64,000 bases of DNA, taken from NCBI RefSeq assembly GCF_032362555.1, contig NC_083507.1, forward strand, positions 6,327,001 to 6,391,000, read 5' to 3'. Under the pieces are notes generated by a model that worked only from the letters and a program-made list of their open reading frames with translations, had not been told where the DNA came from and did no database searches. The stretch comes from Amyelois transitella. Taxonomy: Eukaryota > Arthropoda > Insecta > Lepidoptera > Pyralidae. Position numbers and translations under genes: made by a program. Shown in pieces: positions 12,501 through 24,300 of the stretch; within the stretch, counting starts at the first letter, position 1; each line of letters opens with the position of its first letter.

Positions 12501-13999
12501 GCGGAGGGGGCGCCCGTCGCGCACCTGTGACCGGCGCCCGCGCATCAGGAATGTTATGGATCTACGAAATCGAAATCTAACTAATTATTCATCTAATTTA
12601 AATGGAAATAGAATAATAAATAAATAGATATATTGAGTGGGCCTCGAAGTAAGTTCAAGACTTGTGTTACGAGATACTAGAAGCTTTATATTTTAAAATG
12701 TGTACTAACTCATCAAACTAGTGTAAACATATTCACCAAAACTACTATTGAAACAGCCGGAAAAAATCACCTTCTCGTAAATCATACATAATCGTAATAA
12801 GTACAAGTTTTACGCATGTGATGAGACTTGAGAGAAAAGCATACTTAGTGTTTGCCAGCGTTGAGTTTAAATATCTCTTGCTGTTCATATTGTAAAAGTC
12901 AATCAGGGGAAAGGTATATAAACCTGGGATTCCTCTTTTACACTTCTGATTGTCTAGCAACCTGTCACTATCTTTTACTCTCAATACAATCATTATGCCT
13001 TCTACATAACGTAGCATTTTAATCTTGTTTTTACTACTGGTTATGTCCTATATGAAAATCTATGAAAACTTTTACTACTATTGTTTTTTACTGTAAAAAA
13101 AAACAAAAACAAAACTAAGAGAAATGTGATCTCTCTTCTTTGACAAAACTTCACGTAAAAAACAATGTACATTTTGTAAATAAAAACGTAACTACGTTGT
13201 TTGAACAATAATAAGTGAGATTTATTTGGTGCTACGCCGACATCGTAGTCTTGTCGTAGGCATTGAAAATGTCTTCGTAGCTCGTAGCAGTAGCAGTTTA
13301 CGTAGCGCGCTCTTTTACATGCTACGAAGAAATTTCAAAGGCAGATTATTTTTCTTTTATTTTCATATTCAGTTTAGAACTACAAAATATATATTTTTTT
13401 TGTTATCCTTCGTAAGCATATTTGGTTAAATTCGCACTGTTCAATTTGATTTTGAGATCTGATCATGATAAATACAAGTTACCTGCATCATTACGAGTAA
13501 TTATAGTGTAATTGATTAGCATTTACCTCGTTTTCTTTTTCTTAATTCCATTGTTGTCGCCCTTTTTCTTTTCGCTTTTCTTTGTAGCTGGCGGCGGTGG
13601 TGGTGGCGGGGCTGCCTCCACCGGCGGCAGCATCAGTGGCGACTCATCCTTCCGCTTAGCTTCGGCCGCGAACACTGGCAACTCGTCCCGGTACAGCTCG
13701 CCCCCGGCTCCAACCACGACCTGAACGTGCCTTTCTTTGCCGAACTCCCCGAACATGTGGTCTTCAAAGGCCTGCTGTTCCATCGCCCCGGGCCCTTCGA
13801 AGGCACACTCGTACCTTGGCGGGCCGCCGGGGCCGCCGTCCCCGCAGACGTACATGTAGGTGTCGGGCGGCGGCGGGTGCGGGCCCGCTACCTCCGCGCG
13901 CACCTCGCTCGGCTCCGTCGCGTCGCCGGTCCTCGCACTGCTCTGCTGCACGGCTCGGCCTAGCCTCACGACCGATTGAACCGCTCGGATATTAAACAA
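9558..13999 (-). CDS. repo: Reversed polarity (Repo), glial paired-like homeobox transcription factor
   Basis: Exons on the minus strand: 13999-13527, 10475-10352, 10214-9558, giving 417 aa if the first ATG is used. The homeodomain starts in KKKKTR at the end of exon 1, continues with [20 protein letters not shown] in exon 2 and ends with [20 protein letters not shown] in exon 3. The [20 protein letters not shown] helix region and the PPRKTGYI tail are hallmarks of Repo. Repo is the nuclear regulator of glial differentiation and acts downstream of Gcm in flies. Exon 1 is GC-rich and low in complexity: a proline run and a lysine-rich basic patch precede the homeodomain. The C-terminal part is rich in tyrosine, histidine and glutamate ([18 protein letters not shown]). 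The start is uncertain: later Mets exist at MYVCGDGG and MEQQAFED. The 3 kb first intron and the upstream DNA are likely regulatory. Confidence 0.93.
11141..11187 (-). repeat. SINE fragment
   Basis: 'gctgttggctttgtctaccc' followed by 'gcaaggggtatag' is the minus-strand middle of the abundant SINE. Confidence 0.6.
11590..11597 (+). promoter_or_regulatory. Gcm consensus octamer ATACGGGT
   Basis: It matches the Glial cells missing site AT(G/A)CGGG(T/C) exactly and lies in intron 1 of repo, a known direct Gcm target in Drosophila. A single match in several kb can occur by chance. Confidence 0.35.
11614..12114. repeat. Degenerate tandem array with GC-rich heads
   Basis: Three units begin at 11614 (GCGGACCCGGAACGGAGG), 11787 (GCGGATCCGGAACGGAGG) and 11949 (GCGGACCCCAAACTGAGG), so the period is about 162-173 bp. 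Units 1 and 3 stay alignable after the head: 'gcatcaagtgcttt' against 'gcattaagttcttt', 'atgatcgtatcacgt' against 'gtgatcatatcgtgt', and 'caatcgcaaca' against 'caattcgcaaca'. A related head (caccggagcggaggg) recurs at 12491. Confidence 0.6.
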
Positions 14000-14930
14000 T
14001 TTAACTTCATTTAGCCGAGCCCTCGGGATCGACGAACGCTCGCGCCGTACGAATCCTCGTGTACGTCCCGGTTAAATGGCTTTAATCAACTTTAACGAAC
14101 TAACCGAATTTGCCCCGCGGTTGGTCAATTTATATTACCATAATACGACTCTCGACGGAGTATCAGAACCAATGGATATGGGGTACGCGACAGTCGAGTG
14201 CGGCGCGCGGAGTGCTATTTTCGTATGTAGCTAGCAGTCGTAGAACGAATAATGGTCCGCTGTAGTCGGGCACTTACGACTATAGGAATGGATATGCGGT
14301 AAGCCAATAGCGAAGGCTGAGCAAGGCGGGCCCCTCCCCCGTTGCGGCACCCTCTGCCGACTGCTGTCTGCGGGCCGGAGCGCCGCGCTCGCTGTCGGCG
14401 GCGCACCATGCGGGATTCCCACAAACTCACCCGATATTTTTGTTTGTTACTATACTTTTAGGGCCCGAACGCCCACATCATTATTTTAAAAGTCCACAGC
14501 TTTCCATTGTGAATCGGAATCAACACTACTCATATGTCTGATCAATGATTTATAGCCGTGGGAATATCAGTCGAGATTTTTCATTATTTTCAGATCATAA
14601 CTTTATGAACAGTTTCTAATTGTTGAGAACAACAAGCAGCTAGGGCCCATTCGTGGTTCTTTATTTTTTTTATTGTTAAAATGTCGTTAGATTAATACCA
14701 CTTCAGCACGAGATATCTGCTTTGCGGTTAAGTCAACAGAAAGTACTATCAGAAAGAGAAGTGAAGCAAAGCAATGGCTGCGGCGGAGCAGCGCGCGACG
14801 TCGACGCCGCACGCGCACTGATCCGATCGACAGGCCGCGATCGCTTAATTATTAATTAACAGTTATTGCCGGGGATTATTAATAAAACATTCGCCCTGAC
14901 TATTGGCACTTAGATTAGCTTCGAGGGAGT
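14000..14930 (-). promoter_or_regulatory. repo promoter and 5' UTR region
   Basis: Strongly GC-rich relative to its surroundings, with clusters of CpG at 14000-14060, 14190-14420 and 14780-14850, and CCAAT words at 14171 and 14305. This is where the start of repo transcription should lie. No TATA box can be assigned with confidence. Confidence 0.5.
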
Positions 14931-17900
14931 AATGGCGCATTTCAACAATTTCGGTTGTTATTTAATTGAAGTCAATTTAGATGATCAGAGTCTATTTAGG
15001 TTGGTGCTGGCGCTCGCCAGCGGGATCTCTGCTTCATTGGGCTTATTGGTGACTTTCAGACAACACGAATTGCACTCGCTGATGCATTCGTCGCATTTGC
15101 AGTTCGTAAGTCGCGAGAGAAGTAGGTCACGGTCGAAGAGAGAAGGAAAGTGTTGTGTTGAGTGTGAAGGACTTTAGAAGTTGAAGGATTGTTCATACTA
15201 GGCAGTGTCTAAGTGCAGGTGGTTCAAGATTTACAAGGAGAAGTGACGTGTGATCATGAAGCGTGTCGCGTGCGCACAATATTTGGAACGCGAGCGCGTC
15301 AACCAAACTTCACGAAGCTCGGTGTTGCCGCCCTCGGAGCACGGCAGTGGAGGCTGATGTCATATAGTTAGGTCTACGAAACATGATTCTTGTATCTAGT
15401 CATACTTTTAAAGAGGTATGATTGCACCTACTGAATACTTATATAATTTTAGAATTTACCTTTAACCTTTGGAATTAAAGTAAAAGATATTTCCATATCT
15501 TCACCACTTCCTAAATTTTGCCATGGATATTTTATATTTTTATAAAAGATCTCATAAGATGTAGGTTGTAAATTGTTTGTTTCTTGAAATCAAAAATTCT
15601 ATTAACGTTTCTTGTACTTTACATGGGTATACTAACTAGTATTTTAAATTTCTTAAAAACAGACAGGGTTCCCAATTTGCCTTTTTTATATTTTAGTTTT
15701 GTTAAACTTTTCAATGTCAGGTCGGTTCATAATTTTCTTAGGAAAGCACTAATCAAGAATTATAGTTATAGTAGCTTTACCTAGTTCATCAGGAAGATAT
15801 AACAATCGTATATCGGTTGACCAATTTGTCTAATTCGTTCCCTCTCTCATGTATGCGTATTCCCAGTTGCACCTTTACCGGAATATGCTTGGGGCCTGGA
15901 ATCCCAGGCCCAAGTTTTTCAAGGGATTTCTTTATTACCGAATCTTGACAGTAACTTTACAGAAACATTATTATGATGAGTCATCTTCTTGTCCGACTAG
16001 GATTGCGTTGTCAAGAAACCATTAGTGTATCTCCTTACCGATTTGATGTTAACCTGCCTTTATTCGACATGAGTATTTCGAGAGAGCTGCATGCACTTTA
16101 AGCACAGATCGCAAGGAGACTGATCTTGTAATTAGCGGGAACTTTCCGATGGCGTGTCTGGTATTGTCGGCTTTAAGAAAAGGAACGAGGGCCCGGGGGG
16201 ACCAGGCGAAAGAAAGATATATAGTAACTAAAAAATGTCACAGTTACTATACACAAGTTAGAGTAGTTTCCCTTATATTTGTTCGAGTCGTTTCACATTA
16301 AACTTACCCACTCTAAGATCGTGGTCATAAGCTGACCACCAGAAGAAAATATATGATTTTTTTTTTATCACTCCAACTGATAAGTGGGGAATGACATGTC
16401 GTTATGAATCTATTCTCAGACATAGCTTTAAGTCTTATTTTTGACATTCTGGAGACAGTGCTTAAGAGTATCACCACATTTCACAACTAACTACTAGGTC
16501 AAATCACAATAACCATTTTAACGGATCAACTACTTTACGTCTTTTACCCATAGTAACTATTTTCACAATAACTTTTGTTTAAACTTTTGTTTAAATTGTA
16601 TAGTTATTTCTTGCTTAAACCATTTATGAGGTGGATAAGGATTGGTAGCGCAATAATAATATTCTTTACTTTTGCGAAATCTCATGACGTCCTATTTATA
16701 TTGTTTGGAAATGAAATATATGTATATTATTTCTAATGCTTGTCTGTCTCACTGCTCCCGGCAACTCATTGTATAGGTTGGGTTGGTTGATTCATATCGA
16801 ACGATATGTGTGATGTCAATAACCGGTATACCTTGTATCCTATTTTGATTGCCTCTATACATTAAAAAGTTATCTCGAATAACATATTATTGAAACAACG
16901 CATTTTGTTAAGATGATGCAACTGCAACATGACTAGCCCCAGGACTAACAGGAAGAAGCATTTTATTAGGCCATTCTGGAATTAAAAGAAAATTGTTTTA
17001 TTTTTCTTTATATAAACCTTGTTTAAAAAAATATACATTCATATAATCACGTTTTGATCCTTTACGGGGTAGACAGAACCAACACTCTCACAAAGATTGG
17101 AAGGTCATATAAATTGTTTATGTACATAAATAATTTAATATTGTTAAATATTGCCACTGTCGAATTCACAAAATGCATTTTTAATGGTAAAATATTTCGT
17201 AATTCACTACACGCTTCAGATCGTACTTTGTTCTTATCTCATGGAGGGTTTTCCGAGTAGCTTAAAAAAATCGAATTATATCTTATTCATACAATTTTCC
17301 ATGGAGGTGTCGATGCGTTGTAAAAAAAGCATTCCTAAAGAGCATTTCATTGTCACGACTTGGTATTACCAAGGGTAGGTACTGTTCGCCTAAAGTAAGT
17401 TGACAAAGCAGGCATTATGTCTTTCAAGTTGCGTGTGCTGTAGGTACATACTGAGTCATGTGACGGCGGCGTAGGCGCTCACATAAAATCTCTCTGTGGA
17501 CGCACGACGCAGAATCTGCCGCCCGCTCAATTGGACTCAATTGCTTTAATTGACTTCAATTGAAATGACCTCGCGCACCGACTCCCGCTTCTAGTCTGAC
17601 ACTTTTACATCTATCTTTTTTGGACCTGACATAAAAGATAAATTTCATTGCTCCCAATAAAATTGTTGGATGTATGCACTTATCATTGATATACGTTGTC
17701 ACATGCCTACTTCATCGTTGATACAAGTAGATTAATTTTTTGTGATATTGTTTATATGAATTTATCATAGCAATTCATAGATAATCCTCTGTTAGTTTTA
17801 GTCTATATCTAAATGTTTATATGTCGAGCTTTGTTATAATAAAAATTTATTCGTAACACAAAATTTCAAGAAATTCATAATTCATATTAAAATTGCAAAA

Positions 17901-18331
17901 TTTAATTACTTCTAAAATGTCTACATACTATTAAAAGTTACATTAAAGTTTAAAATATATTTACTACTATAGGAAAGCTAAAGCAATTTATTATCTGTAC
18001 TCATGGTCGGTATATAAACGTAGTTAACAATGGCATAGTCCCGCTAAAAAGACAACACATTTTGGCACGTGTGCTTTCCGGTTCACAATTGGACTTAATT
18101 AGGAAACAGTGCGGAACACGCGGTCGTCATCTTCACGCATGTGACAATGCGGTACAAATTTAGCAAATACTTAAACGTTACGGAATGAAAATAATTCATT
18201 TATTCTAGAATGAGCTTTATACATATTGAAGTCTCACATGTGCCCCGTAACACAGGGCTTATGAAACGAGTAACTTTATATATATAAAACTATAAATACT
18301 AGAAATCGAAGAAAAAGACATATATAATAAT
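14931..18331. other. Intergenic DNA upstream of repo
   Basis: No gene seen. It contains a degraded SINE piece at 17040-17107 (plus) and two GC-richer islands at 16080-16220 and 17450-17600. A cluster of CAATTG/TAATTG words lies at 17525-17562. The island at 18000-18180 holds an E-box CACGTG-like word (ggcacgtgtgc). These could be distal repo elements or the 3' flank of the next gene. Confidence 0.4.
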
Positions 18332-18353
18332 TTATGTCTTTTTCTTCGATTTC
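18302..18353. repeat. Perfect 21-bp inverted repeat over a stop codon
   Basis: Arms 18302-18322 and 18333-18353 are exact reverse complements with a 10-nt loop. The right arm encodes the final SKKKT residues of the membrane-protein gene and overlaps its stop codon; the left arm lies in the 3' UTR. Confidence 0.9.
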
Positions 18354-21300
18354 CTTCCCTTTGAACCCCCCCAGAAACGCTTGAAATCTTTACTGGTGCT
18401 CGGGCCTGATTCGTTAACATTATCTTGAGGCTTAGTATTGTCATCATTCTGCGAGATCGACACTTCGTCGTCGGAGTAACCCCTAGTTCTAGGAATATTA
18501 ACAACATCTTCACTAAATCTCAGCCGCTTAGATGTCACTAATTTTGACATTTTTGGTATTGCATCATCCTTTAATATTTTTGAATGAGCACTTCTTCGCT
18601 GGTACCGTTTACTTTGCTCCTGCCATCTAGGATCATAAAATTGGTTTTGTATCTCCATTTCCTCAGGACCTTGCTCAAGATTGGGGGACAGTTCTGTTAA
18701 TTCTTCGTAGTCACCTAGCTTGTAACTAGTACGAGTAGCCATACTATCTATTCTACGTTTGTTCAATATTTTCATAATATTTAACTCATCATTTATCCGT
18801 TTTTGTTCGTCGCTTGATACTGGCGAGGTCAAATTTACTGATCTCTGCCGTTCTGCCGGATCTTTTGATGTTGCCTTTATCGTTAATGGCATATTTTGCA
18901 TTTCTAAACTTTCTCCAGTCTGGACACAAATATCTTTATGATCCATGTTTGCCATTCTACGAATCTCTAACTCTGGGAAGGAAAACATCGTATTTGTAGG
19001 CGACGAATGAAGTTGGTCCCAGTCTACTGAAACTGATTTATTTTTATCCACTTTCTTGAAGCAACATGGAAGAAGATTATGTAACAAGGATCGGAATTTG
19101 GATGTTTTTGGTGCTTCGACTGTAAATAGCGCGTCAATTTCAAAAGCATCCAATGACTTCGCGCCAACTACGCCCGTACCGATATCATGCGGTGAACGCA
19201 TAACAGTATCTAGATATAATCTGAAACAAAAACATAAATGCACGTTCATAATGTGTTATGGTTTTTAATTAAGACTGGCTATCATATCACAATTTGATAC
19301 AAAATATATATATATAATAGTATTTGTGAATTATATAGCCATAACCAAACCAATATTTTCTGAAATGTGCAGGCTAGCTATATCCTGAAGCGCGATGTCT
19401 ACCCTAAAATAATTACAATATTAGCAAAGTAAACCATTGGCATGTTTCCATGCAAATCAAAAATGCCTCGAAATCTTTAGGTATCCATAACATATAGATG
19501 AGTATGAGCAAGACAGCTATTAAAGTGATTGCTCTGCAAGGCACACATGCCTCAAGACGTCACGTTTTAGTTGAAGATTCTTAAAATAACTAACATGTTT
19601 TCATCTCCCTCCGTGTAAATAAAGAAAGCCTCGGAGACTTTAGGCACGCAGCGGCCTAGCCAATAATGTACCATATAGATAAATGTGAGCAGGACTGCTA
19701 TGAACGTGATCGCTGCAAGACACACGTTGTGCCGAAGACCCACGTATGCGCCGCACATCAGCCGATCCTCGTCGTATATGTCTGAAATATCCATATCCAC
19801 TAAGATTAAAGTTAAAGAATTTGTTTCTCAAAGATATTTACATTTCACTTACAGATAAAAAAAGGATGTTGATGACGCTTATTATATTAGTTACAAACTT
19901 TACAGGGTAGGTACCTGGTGTACCACAGTTGGCCACGCCGTCGCATGCGCTCATAGAGTCAATGCACACCCTGTTGCCAGCCACCTGGCACTCGAGATGA
20001 GATTGCTCACACCGAGAACGCCCGGTGTACAGCATCCTGGCAGGAGTCATCACTAGTTGCATTCTTCGCAACTGTGAATTAGGTTTAGGAAACCGCTATA
20101 TTTTTACTACCTATTTATATACGAATTATAACCACTACAGGACAAGTCAAGACTTTGACTTGTCCTGTAGTTTGACACTTTATCAAAACAGCTTGCATGA
20201 AAAAATTGATAAATGTGGATAAAGCTAATAAGTAAAATGTATGATTCACAAATTTATTTATTTTGTTTTCGAATTTTTAACATACCTTTATTATGCGAAA
20301 ATTCTAATTGAAAAGATAATACGACCACTATAAAAAAATAGGTAAGGAAAAGGAGCGAATTATTTCTTACCGTAAAATTGCCAATAGCCACAACTAATCT
20401 TGATGACTTGAAGAGGTGGACGTAGCGAGGTTTGGGCTGGTCGTAGTTGCACAGGTTGAACATGGGCTGGCCCACGTATTGGCTTAGGTACCGTAATGCT
20501 GCTCTGTCGTGTATCTATTTAATTGTTCAAAATGATGTTAAATTCGCTTCAACCACTAACACAACTAGATACAGGAGACGATTTTTCTTCGTTGTTTGGT
20601 AACTAGTTGTAAAGGGGAATAATAGCTTTACTTTTTTGTTAGTTATTACGAAACCTATCCATGAAGACACAAGTCACAAGACTTACAACAGAAAAAAACA
20701 ACTTTCGATGTATGTCTTTCAAAAATGTTTTTATTCATAAATCTCCTGATATCTTTAACATCGTTTGTGCAACTTCATAGAAATCCGAAAAGCGTAAGAC
20801 TACAAGTGAATCTCTCTCATCTTTTTGTACTAGTTCAGCCAGTCCATCTTGTCGATGTCAGACTTTTGTATAGCCCGATTATTTATTTCCCAAAAATGTA
20901 GCAGTGGTTGCTACTTACTATACTCAATAGATTTTTTTAAAGTAACGGAACGTTATTTAGTCGGCACTTGTAAATTATAATTATTAAATTATAATATTTT
21001 GCACATTGTTTTACATCATCATCAATCAGCTCGACGAGCTGTGCGAACTGCTGGATGTCTGAGATCTGGACGGAGGATGAGGTGGTGGTCGACACTTCTT
21101 CTTTCGTCGCCAACTGGTGCGGCTTCGCGTCATCAATCATGATCCCTTGGATAAAACGCTTTTTGCGCTTTCTTCTAACCCTATGTAGTAGAGTCATTGT
21201 TAGTAATTGACATTTAGATACTTATTTCACCCACAACTATTATTTAAAAATTTAAGTCATGCATCAAATAATTCAAAATTAAAGAAAAATCCGAAAATAA

Positions 21301-24300
21301 CTAATTTACTTTTTTTAATTTTTTTTTATCTTTTTTGTTTCATTTACAATTGATAAAGTACAATAGGACTTAATGTTTAGGAGTTCTTTAGGTACTCGTA
21401 AAAGAAGTTGAAAGTGTGATAGAATCGTATTTTTGTTTTAAACGAATAAACTAAAAACTCTGTTCCCATTTTAATGACATTTGTAGTAGACCTTCACAAG
21501 TAACATAGATTAATAGTCCTATATGTTTTCACGGAATCGGAGCACCGGCCAGTCTATATTACAACACTAGCTGTGCCCGTGACTTCGTCCGCGTGGAATA
21601 GTTATTTTGGGCATCATTGAAGCCCTCAAGGATGAATAATTTTCCCTGTTTTTTTATTTCATTTTCCCTACTTTCTTCGCTTTTAAAGTTGCAGCATGAT
21701 GTTATATAGCCTAAAGCCTTCCTCGATATTTATCGAGGAGGGCTTTAGGACCATTTGGTCCATTTAACATAAAAATAATTTTTCAATTCGAACCAGTAGT
21801 TCCTGAGATTAGCGCGTTCAAACAAACAAAAAAACTCTTCAGCTTTATAATATTAGTATAGATAATAATGCAAAACCTTATGGTCCTATATTATCCCGAC
21901 TACCATGGGTTTCACGTAAGACACAGGTCAACACTATTATCACGGTAATATTCAGCAGATGGATCCACTCCTGAATCGTAATTGTGTGCTCCGGCCGTCT
22001 CCTTATCTCCAAAAAAGTAACTACTAGGAGTGGTATCCCAAGAAATATTACACAACAAATTTCGGTTTCGAATAAACGTTGTTTGCCAGTTACGCAAGGG
22101 TTTGAAATTAATATTTATCTTACATGGAATTCATTTTTTGCTCCAAAGGAATCTTTGTCGTATTGGCTTGATTTCCGCTTTGTGTGACTTCAGTATCAGA
22201 AGTCTTTTCCAATTCTTCCATGATTTTCTGAGGCACCGTCTCCTCAAGTCGGCCCGCCATTAGCGGTGCCACTCTGAGTAAATTCTCCCATGACTCGTGG
22301 TCAAGTAAAGTGCCTGCCATCGGAGCAGTTCTATAAATTTAACGAGATATTAAAAACTTTCATGATATATATTGTTACATACATCATGAAAGTTTGCTGC
22401 ATTGCATGTATGTTGTTAAAAAAAGACCAAAGAAAATACAAAACAGTACAAAAATGAATATTTCTTGCTGTCCAACCATATATATTGTTGTATATTCTGT
22501 TATTTGTCACCATGATGTTGATAAAAGTAGTACATAGTGCATAAAAACCAGAGAAATATCTGCTTGTGTTCTTATATGAATGATCCGTAAATTATATTAA
22601 ATTTATTTATATAAAAGATCGATTAAACAACAAATATCTAACAATTTTACTCGTAGCACGTCGTAGAATCTCGTAGCACGTTCGTAGGTCGTTTAAAATA
22701 AAACAGTTTTGTAATTAATGTTTGGTTTTTATAGGTTTAAGATTTTTTTATATAAATCACGTGATCTAATACATGTTTTTAATATTTTACAAAAGATAGA
22801 AAACAAGCGTACGATCTTCCAGCTTATAATTACTCCAACAAAATGTATTGAATTTCAACTTGATTCATGGTAATACCTTTCTTTCACAGCTGGCTCCATT
22901 ATTGACTGACCTTCTGTAAACTTTGTATCAGTAAGATTAAGGTCTTCTGAAAATAAAATGTAGAAGTAAATTATTAGTCCTCTCATCATCATGTATTCTT
23001 TAATAAGATCCAGAAACCATGTATTAATTGTCATTTTCCCTTGTCGAAGTATGAACAAAGCCCGCATCCTTGTCTCGCCACATGCCGTGAAAATATTTAC
23101 CGAGTTCAAAAAAGAAGTTTCTATATTTGTATTTCAGTGCATTTGATATTTTTAGTTCTCAAAATTAGTATTTACCCATCATATGAATTTTACCTTTTAT
23201 TTTGTTAACAACTGTATTTGACGTAGGAGTACTGTTTGCACTTGTTGTAGTATTTGTATTATTACTAGACAAATTTTCTTGAAATTTTTCAAAAAAAGTA
23301 ACCACCTTTGTGGATTTTTCCAAGTGTGTGGCATTTTCTTCGTTATTATTATAGTTTAAATGAAAACCGAATGTTTTTCCTTTATCGCTAAAATAAATTA
23401 GTACAATTATAATTACCTACGTTTTATTAACTGTACTTTTATTATAAAAATACATGTAAATGAAACTCTTTGGTTCGTCATTTAAATTTACCGCGCTTTC
23501 TCCATATATTACCTGTGGTGACGGCAAACGCAGGATTTGTCTGGATTGTCTAATATGGAGATTGCACTTAATTAATTACTTACTAATAAGTTAACTAATA
23601 AGAAACTATAAATAAACAAGATTGTTTGAAGCAATAGCATTTAATGTTGTTTCTCTTTACAGGTTAGTATTTGCATTGTATTTCTTTAAAATATGTTAAG
23701 TTTATTAAAATGTGTATGGTAGATGATTTGTGACACGTTTTCTGTAAAATAAATTTCTCTTTACAGAGCAACAACTTGGCAATTGTTTCACTTATTACAA
23801 AACAACATTAAATCCTCTATAAGTGGAAATGGTTTCGATTGAGGAACTACTATTTTATTCAAATCACGAAAATCTATGCATAGTCTAGATTTTCTCCCCT
23901 CTTCTTTTTTATAGGCTAGTGTTACAGGGGCTGCAAAGGGAATATATGATTCTTCAATTAGTTTATTTTTGAATAATTGTGAAACTTGTAGTTCTATTTC
24001 TTTTTTATCCTCAAAATTACATCTGTATGGTCTTTTGCTACAATATGTATCTACAAGTAAATCTATATGTGCCTCATAGCCCTTCACTTTACCTACATCG
24101 TATTTATCTTTCGCAAATAACGATTTATACTTGTAAATTAATTCATCTATTTCTGATTGTTGTTGAATTTGTAAATGATCTACTGAAATGTTGAAGTTTG
24201 TAATTTCTATAAAGTGTTACATACATACCTTTTAGTCAGTTTTGGTATTTTGGTAAAAGCATGTACTCCCTTTGTAATCAAATCTGAGTTATTTGTGGAA

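Larger units (their letters stand above)
10476..13526 (-). promoter_or_regulatory. repo intron 1, candidate enhancer region
   Basis: This intron is about 3 kb and holds no long open frame of interest. Within it: short GC islands at about 10890-10970 and 11560-11640, a degenerate tandem array at 11614-12114 with a similar head at 12491, a perfect Gcm-type octamer at 11590, and a SINE piece at 11141. Islands of high GC in an AT-rich intron of a glial regulator suggest cis-regulatory modules. This is inference. Confidence 0.45.

Noticed and set aside
14932-15177. 81-codon open frame upstream of repo
   Set aside because: No family resemblance, no splice context, and it lies in GC-rich promoter-like DNA where stops are rare.
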